In this document: one piece after another, positions 27,729-36,918 of the stretch
Numbering within the stretch: the stretch's first letter is position 1
Layout of the letters: every line of letters starts with the position of its first letter
NCBI RefSeq assembly: GCF_020055635.1
Contig: NZ_JAIPUT010000015.1
Coordinates: 1 to 64,000, forward strand
DNA: 64,000 bases
From: Marivita sp.
GTDB taxonomy: Bacteria > Pseudomonadota > Alphaproteobacteria > Rhodobacterales > Rhodobacteraceae
Direction: 5' to 3'
The notes under the pieces: generated by a model
What the model saw: the letters and a program-made list of their open reading frames with translations, nothing else
Database searches by the model: none
What the model was told of the DNA's origin: nothing
Made by a program: the position numbers and the translations under genes

Positions 27729-29695
27729 TCCGCCGGTACCCCCTGCGGTGCCGCCGCCTGACGACGTGCCCCGGCCGCCACGCGGTAGCGCCGATCCGAC
27801 AGGGACAGAAGCCCGCCAAGCGCCATCAGGATCGAGCCGGCCCAGATCCAGTTCGCCAGCGGCTTGATGTAGGTGCGCATGACCCAGCCGCCATTGTCCT
27901 GTTCATCGCCGATCACCACGTAGATGTCGCGCAGGAAGCGGTAGTCGATCGCCGCCTCGGTCGTCGGCATCTGCGCCACGGGATAGTTGCGCTTTTCCGG
28001 GTTGAGGACCGCGATCTGTTCGCCATCCTGACGCACCACCACGTCTCCCATGGTCGAGAAGTAGTTCGGCCCCCGCACCTCGTTGACGTCCTGGAGCTCA
28101 AGCTCGAAGGCGCCCACCTGGAACGGTTCGCCGATCTGCGCCACGCGGATGTCTTCCTCTTGCCAGGCCATCAGTCCGGCAATGCCCACCATGGTCACGC
28201 CAAAGCCGATATGGGCGGTCGCCTTGCCCCAGTCGGAGCGCGGCAGGCGCAGCAGGCGCGACAGGTCGCGGTTCTTGCCGGTGCGGTTGATCAGGTCGAG
28301 CACGGCGCCCGAGATCACCCAGGATGCCAGGAACACACCGACAGGCCCCAAAAGACTGGTGCCGGTCTGCATCGTCCAGAAAAGGCCCAGCAGCAGAACG
28401 CTCAGGATGAACCCCGGCAGCAGCTGTTTCAGCGATCGCTGAAGCTTGGCCCGTTTCCAGCTGAGCATCGAGCCCAGTGGCAAGAGAAGCCCGAGCACCA
28501 CCATGAACGGCGTGAAGGCCATGTTGAAGAACGGCGCGCCGACGCTCAGCTTGGTGTCGAAGAACATCTCGGCCACGACGGGCCACATGGTTCCAACGAA
28601 GACCACGAAACAGCTGACGGCAAGGATCACGTTGTTGGCGACCAACGCGCTTTCGCGGCTGGCGACGCCGAAGACGCCCTTGGCCTCCATCGTGCTGGCC
28701 CGCGCGGCAAACAGCGTGAGCGCGCCGCCCGTGAAGAACACCATGATCATCAGGATGAACACGCCGCGTTCCGGGTCATTGGCGAAGGCATGCACCGACG
28801 TCAGAAGCCCCGACCGCACGATGAACGTGCCGATCAGCGAGAACCCGAAAGCCAGGATCGCCAGCAGGATGGTCCAGCTTTTGAGCGCCTCGCGCTTTTC
28901 GACCACGATGGCCGAGTGCAGCAAGGCAGCTGCCAGCAACCACGGCATGAAGGACGCGTTCTCGACCGGATCCCAGAACCAGAAACCACCCCAACCCAGT
29001 TCGTAATAGGCCCACCACGATCCAAGGGCGATGCCGATGGTCAGGAAAACCCACGCAGCCAGGGTCCACGGGCGCACCCACCGGCCCCAAGCCGCATCGA
29101 CCCGACCCTCGATCAGGGCGGCGACGGCAAAGCTGAAGCAGATGCTGAGGCCGACATAGCCCAGATACAGGAACGGCGGGTGAAAGGCCAAGCCGGGATC
29201 CTGCAACAGCGGGTTGAGATCCTGACCGTCAAAGGGCGGCACAGCAAGGCGCATGAAAGGGTTCGACGTGAACAGGATGAAGGCAAAGAATGCCACGGCC
29301 ACGGCGGACTGCACCGCAAGAACCCGCGCACGCAGCGTAGGCGGCAATCCCTTGCCGAACCACGCCGCCATGGCGCCGAACAGTGTCAGGATCAGCACCC
29401 AGAGCAGCATCGATCCCTCGTGATTTCCCCAGACACCGCTGATCTTGTAGATCATCGGCTTGGCGGAATGGCTGTTGAGCCAGACGAGGCGCAGCGAAAA
29501 GTCAGAGGTCACGAAGGCGTAGGTCAACGCGACGAAGGCAAAACCCGTCAGCAGGAACTGCACGGTCGCCGCCGGTTCGGCCACCGCCATCCACCCCGGC
29601 CAGCGTTTATGCGCGCCCACCATCGGGACAACGGATTGCACGATCGCGACGAGAAACGCGAGGATGAGGGCGAAATGACCGAGTTCTGTAACCAT
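27725..29695 (-). CDS. ccmF: Haem lyase CcmF
   Basis: Inner-membrane haem lyase core that joins haem from CcmE to apocytochrome c. About 656 residues with some 13-15 TM segments. WGNHEGSMLLW and the tryptophan-rich WWD signature (GWGGFWFWDPVENASFMPWL) are clear. The start is taken at MVTELGHFAL; an ATG three codons upstream is possible and neither has a strong ribosome binding site. Its partner ccmE lies 15 kb away at 45.0 kb. Confidence 0.96.
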   Translation of the reverse strand: MVTELGHFALILAFLVAIVQSVVPMVGAHKRWPGWMAVAEPAATVQFLLTGFAFVALTYAFVTSDFSLRLVWLNSHSAKPMIYKISGVWGNHEGSMLLWVLILTLFGAMAAWFGKGLPPTLRARVLAVQSAVAVAFFAFILFTSNPFMRLAVPPFDGQDLNPLLQDPGLAFHPPFLYLGYVGLSICFSFAVAALIEGRVDAAWGRWVRPWTLAAWVFLTIGIALGSWWAYYELGWGGFWFWDPVENASFMPWLLAAALLHSAIVVEKREALKSWTILLAILAFGFSLIGTFIVRSGLLTSVHAFANDPERGVFILMIMVFFTGGALTLFAARASTMEAKGVFGVASRESALVANNVILAVSCFVVFVGTMWPVVAEMFFDTKLSVGAPFFNMAFTPFMVVLGLLLPLGSMLSWKRAKLQRSLKQLLPGFILSVLLLGLFWTMQTGTSLLGPVGVFLASWVISGAVLDLINRTGKNRDLSRLLRLPRSDWGKATAHIGFGVTMVGIAGLMAWQEEDIRVAQIGEPFQVGAFELELQDVNEVRGPNYFSTMGDVVVRQDGEQIAVLNPEKRNYPVAQMPTTEAAIDYRFLRDIYVVIGDEQDNGGWVMRTYIKPLANWIWAGSILMALGGLLSLSDRRYRVAAGARRQAAAPQGVPAE

Positions 29696-29777
29696 ACCCG
29701 TCATTATAGGGGCAGCGACGCCCACGGCCAACGGGTTTCGGCCTCGGGCGCGGTTCACATTGTCGCAAGCAGCGGGC

Positions 29778-30320
29778 TCAGCCCCCGCGCCGGAGCCTCT
29801 GCCATTCTTCCAGCGCGGCATTGCCATCGGCCTGCACCGGCCCTGTCGGTTCCGGTTCGGCAGGCATGATGTCGGCGCGGCGCGGCATGTCCGGCGCAGC
29901 CACGGCCACGCGATTGGCCAGATCGCGCCGAAATTCCTGTCCCTTTGCCTGGTGTCGCGCGCCGAAATAGAAACTCACGATGGCCCCAAGCAGCCACCAG
30001 AGCGGCTCGGGCACCAGCGCGAGTCCCTCCATGCGCTCCGAGAACCAGACCGGATCGACCATCGCCGCGACGAAAAGCGCCAGCGTCCCCAGCGCCATCG
30101 CCGGACGCGGAACACGGTTGAGCGCATCCATCAGCCGGTCGAACCAGCCCCGCTGCGGCGCATGAAATTCCGCAGCGAACTGGCTCAGTGACGCGCCGTA
30201 CCGATCGTGCTCGCGGCGGGCCTGCGCTTCGGCGTTGGGGCGGAACACTTCTGCGGTGTCCCGCAAGACATTGCGCCCCGAACCGAAGACCAACGAGAAC
30301 ACCTGTTCGATCAATCCCAT
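29778..30320 (-). CDS. Three-TM holin of the gene-transfer-agent type
   Basis: 180 residues with two clear hydrophobic segments (about 75-90 and 105-122) and a weaker one. The soluble head contains FRPNAEAQARREHDRYGASLSQFAAEF, a typical beginning of the GTA holin family (holin of 3TMs). Together with the overlapping endolysin gene it should form the cell-lysis module releasing gene transfer agents, as the separate holin/endolysin locus does in Rhodobacter capsulatus. The structural GTA cluster is not in this window. Confidence 0.88.
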   Translation of the reverse strand: MGLIEQVFSLVFGSGRNVLRDTAEVFRPNAEAQARREHDRYGASLSQFAAEFHAPQRGWFDRLMDALNRVPRPAMALGTLALFVAAMVDPVWFSERMEGLALVPEPLWWLLGAIVSFYFGARHQAKGQEFRRDLANRVAVAAPDMPRRADIMPAEPEPTGPVQADGNAALEEWQRLRRGG

Positions 30321-30934
30321 GCCGCGACCCTTTGCTGAAATGCCTCTGCCGACAGATGATACCGGGCCGCGATGAAGGTCTCGGCGCGGCTGATCCAGCC
30401 GCCTTTGCCACCTTTGCGGCTGCGCGCGTATTTGCGGCTGGCCGGACGACGGTCGGCCAGCGCGAAATAATAGTTCCGCCGCTCGATCCCGTAGGCATCC
30501 ACGATATGATCCGGCGCAACGCCCGAGGCGCGGGCGGTCGCCGCGATCGTCCTTGGACCGACGACCCCGTCCACGGCCACGTCGAAGCCCATCTTGCCCA
30601 ACAGGCGTTGCAGGATCTTCACCGCGTTGCCCCCCGCGTTGACATACATGTCAAAAACCGTCGGTTGCAGCGCCTCGGGCAAATCCGCGATTCGCGGTCG
30701 TGTGAAATAATGGTCGATGAAGATCTCGACCGCCTGCGCCTCGGTCAGCTGGCGAACGTCTGCGGTGGTCACCTGACCGTCCCCGGTCAGGTCCAGCCCC
30801 AGGCGCCGCATCGTGTGAATCGTGACACCATGCTTGGTCGCGCCGCCCGGATCGTCCGGGTCGTTCACATAGCCGCCCTCGCGTGCCACGATCTCGAGCG
30901 CGATCGCGCGCACGTCCTGTCCTTGCCGCGCCAT
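30311..30934 (-). CDS. Glycoside hydrolase family 108 endolysin (GTA lysis)
   Basis: Peptidoglycan hydrolase. 207 residues: GH108 domain with catalytic Glu19 in REGGYVNDPDDPGGATKHGVT, then a C-terminal peptidoglycan-binding type 3 domain (about 95-190). It has no signal peptide, so export to the wall needs the holin. It overlaps the holin gene by 10 bases. The ATG at 30934 has GGGGAG about 7 bases upstream; the GTG at 30940 is too close to that site. Confidence 0.92.
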   Translation of the reverse strand: MARQGQDVRAIALEIVAREGGYVNDPDDPGGATKHGVTIHTMRRLGLDLTGDGQVTTADVRQLTEAQAVEIFIDHYFTRPRIADLPEALQPTVFDMYVNAGGNAVKILQRLLGKMGFDVAVDGVVGPRTIAATARASGVAPDHIVDAYGIERRNYYFALADRRPASRKYARSRKGGKGGWISRAETFIAARYHLSAEAFQQRVAAWD

Positions 30935-30979
30935 GCGCACGCTCCCCGATTGCTCCGTGCCGCAAAGACTGCAAAGCTG

Positions 30980-30987
30980 TGGTTAAC
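30980..30987 (-). promoter_or_regulatory. Possible CtrA half-site upstream of the lysis genes
   Basis: On the minus strand GTTAACCA matches the CtrA half-site TTAACCAT except the last base, about 45 bases before the endolysin start. CtrA controls GTA lysis in Rhodobacter. No second TTAA lies at the right spacing, so this is weak. Confidence 0.3.
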
Positions 30988-31024
30988 GAAGTGACAAGAG
31001 CGCGGCCGGTGCAGGAGGAACGAC

Positions 31025-31474
31025 ATGTTACCCGCTGATCTGGAAGATAAAAAAGCGGATGAAATCATACGACTCCTGGCGCTGGAGCCGCATCCCGAGG
31101 GCGGCCATTACCGCCAGACCTGGATCGCCGACGAACCCGGCCGGCCCTCGGGCACCTGCATCTATTTCCTGCTCGGCGACGGCGAAACCAGCCACTGGCA
31201 CAAGGTCGACGCCACCGAGATCTGGCATCACTATGCCGGGGCACCGCTGATGCTGTCGATTGCAGCCGGTTCGGCAGGTCCAGCCACGGATCACCTTCTG
31301 GGGCCAGACCTGTTCGGCGACCAACGCCCGCAGATCATTGTCCCGCCGGGCCACTGGCAAGCCGCCCGCAGCACTGGCGGCTGGACCCTGGTCGGGTGCA
31401 CGGTCAGCCCGGCCTTCCGCTTCGAGGGCTTCACCCTCGCGCCGCCGGGGTTTGACATTCCACGCGCCAGTTGA
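31025..31474 (+). CDS. Cupin domain-containing protein (DUF985)
   Basis: 149-residue single cupin barrel of the DUF985 / cupin_5 family. LALEPHPEGGHYRQTW near the N-terminus and TSHWHKVDATEIWHHYAG supply the histidine-rich metal or ligand site. Function in bacteria is not established. GGAGGAACGAC precedes the ATG. It is followed 12 bases later by the thioesterase gene, so the two are probably cotranscribed. Confidence 0.9.
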   Translation: MLPADLEDKKADEIIRLLALEPHPEGGHYRQTWIADEPGRPSGTCIYFLLGDGETSHWHKVDATEIWHHYAGAPLMLSIAAGSAGPATDHLLGPDLFGDQRPQIIVPPGHWQAARSTGGWTLVGCTVSPAFRFEGFTLAPPGFDIPRAS

Positions 31475-31486
31475 CAAAGCCCGGAC

Positions 31487-31981
31487 ATGATCGCCCTGCC
31501 CTACCACACCCCGCTGTCGCCGGATCAGCAACGCGCCTTCGGGCTGCCAGACACCTGGACGCTGGCGCTGGCCGACCGGGTGCGCTTCGCCGAACTGGAC
31601 CCGCTGAACCACGTCAACAACGTGGCCTACCTGACCTGGTGCGAAGGCGCTCGGGTGGCGTATTTCAAGCATGTCGGGCTGTCGACCTACGCGGAGGGCA
31701 CAGCCGAGCCCCGCATCGTCATCCGACGCGGCGAGATGGACTGGCTGCAGGAGATGGTCGCCGACGAGGACTACGTGGTTGCCACACGCACCATCGGGTA
31801 CCGCAACACGAGCTTCACGCTGCTGCAGGAAATCTGGTCCGGCGGGACCAAGCGCGCGCGCTTTGAGTGCGTGATCGTTCTTCTTTTCCCCGATGGCAGT
31901 GGGCGCATGCCGATCCCGGACCATGTTCTTGAGCATTTCCACCGGGTTGACGGGGTGGAAAGGCGCGTCGACGCGCCTTGA
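31487..31981 (+). CDS. Acyl-CoA thioesterase family protein (hotdog fold)
   Basis: 164 residues of the 4HBT hotdog superfamily: RVRFAELDPLNHVNNVAYLTWCEGARVAYF holds the Asp and HVNN active-site pattern. Likely hydrolyses an acyl-CoA; the substrate is unknown. The last codons (VERRVDAP, stop) are written by a 20-bp palindrome, so this repeat has contributed the C-terminus. Confidence 0.9.
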   Translation: MIALPYHTPLSPDQQRAFGLPDTWTLALADRVRFAELDPLNHVNNVAYLTWCEGARVAYFKHVGLSTYAEGTAEPRIVIRRGEMDWLQEMVADEDYVVATRTIGYRNTSFTLLQEIWSGGTKRARFECVIVLLFPDGSGRMPIPDHVLEHFHRVDGVERRVDAP

Positions 31982-32027
31982 TCAAGCGCGTTCGAACGCG
32001 CTTGGACACGCGGTTTGCAAACCGCGT
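31960..32027. repeat. Three tandem perfect palindromes between convergent genes
   Basis: 31960-31979 (arm AAGGCGCGTC), 31983-32004 (arm CAAGCGCGTTC) and 32008-32027 (arm ACGCGGTTTG) are each perfect to the centre and 3 bases apart. The first overlaps the thioesterase stop codon. They fill most of the gap to the convergent pgi gene. Their cores (CGTCGACG, CGTTCGAACG, GTTTGCAAAC) differ. Confidence 0.92.
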
Positions 32028-32042
32028 CAGACCCTTTCGCAC

Positions 32043-33626
32043 TCAGGAATGGCGTTTCACATAACCCAACAGTGCCTGCGTGCTGCCGTCCTTGCCATCG
32101 GCCGGCGCATCGCCACTGACCACCGGCCCCAACGACGTCGCCAGTTCCTTGCCAAGCTCCACCCCCCACTGATCGAAGGAGTTGATCCCGAGGATCACCC
32201 CTTCGACGAACACCCGGTGTTCATAAAGAGCGATGATCTGGCCCAGCATCTCGGGCGTGAGTTTCGGCATCATCAGCGTGGTCGACGGCCGGTTTCCCGG
32301 AAACACCCGGTGCCGAGCCTGCCGCTCCAGTTCGTCCCCGCTCAGCCCCTTGGATTCCATGATCGCCCGTGCCTCGTCCAGAGACCGACCCCGCATCAGC
32401 GCTTCGGACTGGGCCAGGCAATTGGCGATGAGCAGGTCGTGATGGTGGCGCAGGTCCGGCTCGTGGCATTCGGCGGCCACCATGAACTCGCAGGGAACAA
32501 CCCGCGTGCCCTGGTGGATCAACTGGTAGAAGGCGTGTTGGCCGTTGGTGCCGGGTTCCCCCCAGACGACCGGCCCGGAATGGACCGGCAGGGGCGCGCC
32601 ATCCATCGCCACTGATTTGCCGTTCGATTCCATCTCGAGCTGCTGGAGATACGCCGGTAACCGCGACAGCCGGTTGTCATAGGGCAACACCGCGCGCGTT
32701 GCATGGCCCAAGCCCTGATTGTGCCAGATACCCACCAGCGCCAGAAGCACCGGCATGTTCTCGGGCAGCGCGGCCGCCCGGAAATGGCGGTCCATCGCCT
32801 GCCCGCCGCGCAGGAACGCCCGGAACCCAACCGGTCCGATGGCGATCATCAGCGACAGGCCGATCGGCCCCCACATCGAATAACGCCCGCCGACCCAATC
32901 GGCAAAGCCCAGCACACGCTCGGAGGGGATGCCCCATTCCGCCGCAGCCTCGGCGTTCGATGACAGCGCGATGAAGCGTCCGTCGGTGCTCACGCCATGG
33001 TCCTGCAACCAGGCCCGCGCGGTGCGGGCGTTGGTCATGGTCTCGATCGTGGTAAAGGTCTTCGAGGCGACGATGAACAGCGTCTTTTCCGGATCGCAGC
33101 CGCGCAACGTGTCGGTGATGTCGGCGGCATCGACATTGGAGACGAAATGACACCGCGGCCCGTCGCGATAGGGCGACAAGGCCAGATAGGCCATCGCCGG
33201 GCCAAGATCCGATCCGCCGATGCCGATATTGACCACGTCGGTGAAGCCCGACGCACGGACTTCGTCCGCAACCGTTTCCATCCGGGCCAGCGTGTCCAGC
33301 ACATCCGGCATGACGTCCATGCCGTCGACCAGCACCGCGTCGCCATCGAGGTTCCGCAACGCCGTATGCAGCACCGCGCGGCCCTCGGTGTCGTTGATCT
33401 TCGCGCCCGCGAACATCGCGTCGCGCCGCGCTTCGACATCCGCCGCTGCGGCAAGGTCGATCAGCACGTCGCGGGTGGCGGCGTCGATCTGCGTCTTCGA
33501 ATAGTCGAACAGCAGGTCGAGCGCGCTGACGCTGAAGCTCTCCGCGCGGCTCTCGTCCTCGGCGAACAGCCCGAGAATGGACCTGTCCCGCCCCGACTCC
33601 GCCGCCTGCTTCACTGCGTCCCACAT
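32043..33626 (-). CDS. pgi: Glucose-6-phosphate isomerase
   Basis: Interconverts glucose 6-phosphate and fructose 6-phosphate. 527 residues. Signatures [48 protein letters not shown] and the C-terminal [13 protein letters not shown] are present. GGAG precedes the start MWDAVKQA. Third gene of zwf-pgl-pgi, 5 bases after pgl. This fits hexose entry through glucose 6-phosphate dehydrogenase with back-flow from fructose 6-phosphate. Confidence 0.98.
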   Translation of the reverse strand: MWDAVKQAAESGRDRSILGLFAEDESRAESFSVSALDLLFDYSKTQIDAATRDVLIDLAAAADVEARRDAMFAGAKINDTEGRAVLHTALRNLDGDAVLVDGMDVMPDVLDTLARMETVADEVRASGFTDVVNIGIGGSDLGPAMAYLALSPYRDGPRCHFVSNVDAADITDTLRGCDPEKTLFIVASKTFTTIETMTNARTARAWLQDHGVSTDGRFIALSSNAEAAAEWGIPSERVLGFADWVGGRYSMWGPIGLSLMIAIGPVGFRAFLRGGQAMDRHFRAAALPENMPVLLALVGIWHNQGLGHATRAVLPYDNRLSRLPAYLQQLEMESNGKSVAMDGAPLPVHSGPVVWGEPGTNGQHAFYQLIHQGTRVVPCEFMVAAECHEPDLRHHHDLLIANCLAQSEALMRGRSLDEARAIMESKGLSGDELERQARHRVFPGNRPSTTLMMPKLTPEMLGQIIALYEHRVFVEGVILGINSFDQWGVELGKELATSLGPVVSGDAPADGKDGSTQALLGYVKRHS

Positions 33627-33631
33627 ATCTC

Positions 33632-34309
33632 TCACTCCGCCCAATGCACCGTGGCCTCGTCGATCACGGCATTGATCGGAGCCTCTTCCGGAAGTTTCCC
33701 ACGCGCGCTCTCCAGCACCTCGCGCTTTTCCGTGCCGTAGATCAACACGTGTTTGCGTATGGCATCGTTGAGCACCCGCGCGCTGAGCGTGATGCGCGGC
33801 TCGGGGGCTCCCGGCGCGCGCATCGGCACGAGGATCGGCCCGCTCGGGTCCAGTGCCCTTGCCAGCTGGTCGGCTCCCGGAAAGATCGAGGCGCAATGCA
33901 TGTCCGTGCCCATCCCAAGAAGCACGACGGCCAGCGGCAGCTTGTCGACGATCTGCGCTTCAAGTTCGGCCAGGACGTCTTCGGGTTCGTGCGCAGCCAC
34001 GTAGAGCGGCAAGAGCCGCGCAGCCGCCGCGCGCTCGACCAGCAGCCGTTCCCGGATCAGGCGGGTGTTGGAGCGCTCATCATCTTCGGGCACCCAGCGT
34101 TCATCGGTCAGCATGACGTCGACACGGCTCCAGTCGAGATCGGCGGCGCAGAGATCGTCAAAGACCGGCCCCGGCGACGTGCCGCCCGGCACGGCCAGAA
34201 CAACGCGGTCCTCGTGCTTGAGAAGCATCCGCAGATCGCCCGCCAGCTGGTTCGCAAGATCCATCGCGAGCATCTCGCGGTCCGGATAGGTTTGAAAGTC
34301 ATAACTCAT
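33632..34309 (-). CDS. pgl: 6-phosphogluconolactonase
   Basis: Hydrolyses 6-phosphogluconolactone, product of Zwf. 225 residues of the DevB/NagB-like fold: [31 protein letters not shown] and [16 protein letters not shown]. Note DMHCASIF where many relatives have DGHTASLF, a change in the usual glycine/threonine of the signature. GGAGGTG lies 6 bases before the ATG. Start overlaps the zwf stop by 4 bases. Confidence 0.95.
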   Translation of the reverse strand: MSYDFQTYPDREMLAMDLANQLAGDLRMLLKHEDRVVLAVPGGTSPGPVFDDLCAADLDWSRVDVMLTDERWVPEDDERSNTRLIRERLLVERAAAARLLPLYVAAHEPEDVLAELEAQIVDKLPLAVVLLGMGTDMHCASIFPGADQLARALDPSGPILVPMRAPGAPEPRITLSARVLNDAIRKHVLIYGTEKREVLESARGKLPEEAPINAVIDEATVHWAE

Positions 34310-35760
34310 GGTTTCACCTCCCGCCATTTGCGCCCGTCCCGATGCATCAGCATCAGCGCGTCCTCGGGCCCCGAGCTTCCGGGGTCGTATTCCTTGGGCA
34401 CGTCGTTGCGCGCCTGCCAGCCCTCGATCAGCGGATCGGTCCAGGCCCAGGCCGCCTCGACCTCGTCGCCGCGCATGAACAGGGTCTGGTTGCCGCGGAT
34501 CACGTCCATGATCAGCCGCTCGTAGGCGTCAGGCGCCTCTTCGGCATCCGGTCCAAGCGCCTCGGCGAAACTCATGTCCAGGGGCACATCGAGCAAGCGC
34601 ATGCCCCCCGGCCCCGGTTCCTTGATCGTCACGTCAAGCGTCATGCCCTCGTTCGGTTGCAAGCGGATCGCCAGCACGTTGCGATGCCGCCCGGCATCGG
34701 CACCGAAGATCGAATGTGGCGCATCCTTGAACACCACGGCAATTTCCGACGCCCGCGCCTTGAGCCGCTTTCCGGTCCGCAGGTAGAAGGGCGTCCCCGC
34801 CCAGCGCCAGTTCGAGATGTGGCACTTCATGGCGATAAAGCTCTCGGTGCGCGATTTCGGGTCTTCCACGTCCTGCCGGTAGCTCGGACCGTTCCTGTCC
34901 GCACCATATTGGCCGCGCACGATATGGTGCCAATCCACCGGCTCGAGCGCGCGGATCACCTTGAGCTTTTCATCCCGCACCGCATCGGGTTCGAACTTGG
35001 CCGGCGGCTCCATCGCGATCAGGCACAGCAGTTGCATCAGGTGGTTCTGAACCATGTCCCGCATCGCGCCGGACTTGTCGTAATACCCGCCGCGCCCCCC
35101 CACGCCCACGGTTTCGGCCACGGTGATCTGGATGTGGTCGACATATTGCGCGTTCCACAGAGGCTCGAACAGCATGTTGCCAAAGCGCACCGCCATCAGG
35201 TTCTGCACCGTCTCCTTGCCCAGATAATGGTCGATCCGGTAAATCTGGGTTTCGTCGAAATGCTTGGCCAGCGTCGCGTTCAGCGCCCGCGCGGTTTCCA
35301 GATCATGGCCGAACGGCTTTTCCACCACGATCCGGCTTTCGGGCGTTGCCATGCCGAAGGTGTGCAGGCGTTCCGCCAGATCGCCAAACAGCGCGGGTCC
35401 GACCGAAAAGTAGAACGCCCGCACCCTGTCGTCGCGCATCTTGCCGTTCAGCTCGACCCAGCCGTCCTCACCCCTGGCGTCGGTGGTGACATAGGACACG
35501 GCGTCCAGGAAGGCGTTCAGCGTGCCGCTTTCGCAGTCGCGGCCACCGCCGAATTCGTTGATCGCCTCGGCCACCATGTCGCGGTATTCGCCGTCTTCCA
35601 TCTCGGACCGGGCCGCGCCGATGATCTGTGATCCTGCGGGCATCTGGCCGGCGCAGAACCGTCGGAACAGGCCTGGCAGGATCTTGCGTCGGGCAAGATC
35701 GCCGGTCCCTCCGAAGATGACAAGGTCAAACGGATCGACGGGAATAACGCGAGACACCAT
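34306..35760 (-). CDS. zwf: Glucose-6-phosphate 1-dehydrogenase
   Basis: Oxidises glucose 6-phosphate with NAD(P)+ at the entry of the oxidative pentose phosphate and Entner-Doudoroff pathways. 484 residues: nucleotide-binding FGGTGDLARRKILPGLF and the active-site motif RIDHYLGKE. AAGGA precedes the start. First gene of zwf-pgl-pgi. A perfect GTTAGCGCTAAC palindrome 38 bases upstream of the start suggests control by a LacI-type regulator. Confidence 0.98.
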   Translation of the reverse strand: MVSRVIPVDPFDLVIFGGTGDLARRKILPGLFRRFCAGQMPAGSQIIGAARSEMEDGEYRDMVAEAINEFGGGRDCESGTLNAFLDAVSYVTTDARGEDGWVELNGKMRDDRVRAFYFSVGPALFGDLAERLHTFGMATPESRIVVEKPFGHDLETARALNATLAKHFDETQIYRIDHYLGKETVQNLMAVRFGNMLFEPLWNAQYVDHIQITVAETVGVGGRGGYYDKSGAMRDMVQNHLMQLLCLIAMEPPAKFEPDAVRDEKLKVIRALEPVDWHHIVRGQYGADRNGPSYRQDVEDPKSRTESFIAMKCHISNWRWAGTPFYLRTGKRLKARASEIAVVFKDAPHSIFGADAGRHRNVLAIRLQPNEGMTLDVTIKEPGPGGMRLLDVPLDMSFAEALGPDAEEAPDAYERLIMDVIRGNQTLFMRGDEVEAAWAWTDPLIEGWQARNDVPKEYDPGSSGPEDALMLMHRDGRKWREVKP

Positions 35761-35797
35761 GGTGCGGTCCTTCCGATTCTGCTTCGTTGGTCGCTTT

Positions 35798-35809
35798 GTT
35801 AGCGCTAAC
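35798..35809. promoter_or_regulatory. LacI-type operator candidate upstream of zwf
   Basis: GTTAGCGCTAAC is a perfect 12-bp palindrome with the central CG typical of LacI-family operators, in the zwf leader. A close relative, GTTAGCGCTAGC, lies upstream of eno. Confidence 0.6.
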
Positions 35810-35976
35810 GACACAGATGTAAACGAATTTCGCAACGACTGGCCGCAGTCTAGCAGCCACAAACAGCACTGCAATCCGGTTGCCGCGGAAAACCGCAAGG
35901 CCCCGCCCGCACCGGATCAACGCGCTTGATCCCGGGCCTGCCCCATGTCACGACGCGGCCATTCAAGGAGTTTTCG

Positions 35977-36918
35977 ATGGCACCCCGCAAAATCATCATC
36001 GACACGGACCCCGGCCAGGACGACGCCGTCGCGATCCTCCTCGCCCTCGCGTCCCCTGACGAGATCGACCTTCTGGGCATCACCGCCGTTGCCGGCAACG
36101 TGCCTCTCGCGCTGACGGAAAAGAACGCGCGGATCGTGTGCGAACTGGCGGGCAAGCCCGAGACCAGGGTGTTTGCGGGCCATGACGCGCCGATCATGCG
36201 CAAGCTGGTCACCGCCGAGCACGTCCATGGCAAGACCGGGCTCGATGGGCCCACCCTGCCCGCTCCCACCATGCCCCTGCAGGACCAGCACGGCGTCGAT
36301 TTCATCATCGAGACGCTGCGCGCCGAACCGAAGGGCACGGTCACGCTCTGTCCGCTGGGGCCGCTGACGAATATCGCGGTGGCGCTGCAACGCGCGCCCG
36401 ATATCGCCGAGCGTATCGAAGAGATCGTGCTGATGGGCGGGGCCTATTTCGAAGTCGGCAACATCACGCCCGCGGCCGAATTCAACATCTATGTCGATCC
36501 CGAAGCCGCCAAGGTGGTCTTCGACTGCGGCGCGCCGATCACGGTGATGCCGCTCGACGTGACCCACAAGGCGCTGGTCACACCCGCGCGCAACGACGCA
36601 TTCCGCAATCTTGGCACACCGGTCGGCGTGGCCGTGGCCGAGATGACGGATTTCTTCGAACGGTTCGACAAGGAAAAATACGGCAGCGCAGGCGCGCCCC
36701 TGCATGACCCCTGCGTGACCGCCTACCTGATCCAGCCCGGGCTTTTCACCGGGCGGCACATCAATGTCGAGATCGAGACCCAGTCCGAACTGACCCTCGG
36801 CATGACGGTGGCCGACTGGTGGGGCGTCACGGATCGTCCGGCCAACGCGACCTTCATGGGCGACATCGACGCGGAGGGCTTCTTCACCCTGCTCACCGAT
36901 CGGCTGGCCCGGCTATGA
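35977..36918 (+). CDS. Inosine-uridine preferring nucleoside hydrolase family protein
   Basis: Cleaves the N-glycosidic bond of ribonucleosides in salvage. 313 residues. DTDPGQDDA at the N-terminus is the calcium and ribose binding signature; LCPLGPLTNIA and LMGGAYFEVGN follow family pattern, and HDPCVTAYLI carries the late Asp. AAGGAG 6 bases before the ATG fixes the start. Its stop overlaps the next GNAT gene by 4 bases. Confidence 0.95.
   Translation: MAPRKIIIDTDPGQDDAVAILLALASPDEIDLLGITAVAGNVPLALTEKNARIVCELAGKPETRVFAGHDAPIMRKLVTAEHVHGKTGLDGPTLPAPTMPLQDQHGVDFIIETLRAEPKGTVTLCPLGPLTNIAVALQRAPDIAERIEEIVLMGGAYFEVGNITPAAEFNIYVDPEAAKVVFDCGAPITVMPLDVTHKALVTPARNDAFRNLGTPVGVAVAEMTDFFERFDKEKYGSAGAPLHDPCVTAYLIQPGLFTGRHINVEIETQSELTLGMTVADWWGVTDRPANATFMGDIDAEGFFTLLTDRLARL

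Noticed and set aside
27428-29869. Open frame of about 810 codons opposite ccmF and ccmH
   Set aside because: Low-information His/Arg/Gln composition, antisense to two well supported genes.
31983-32027. Idea that the palindromes are ordinary Rho-independent terminators
   Set aside because: No T-run follows any of them, and all are symmetric through the loop. They may still stop transcription in some other way.
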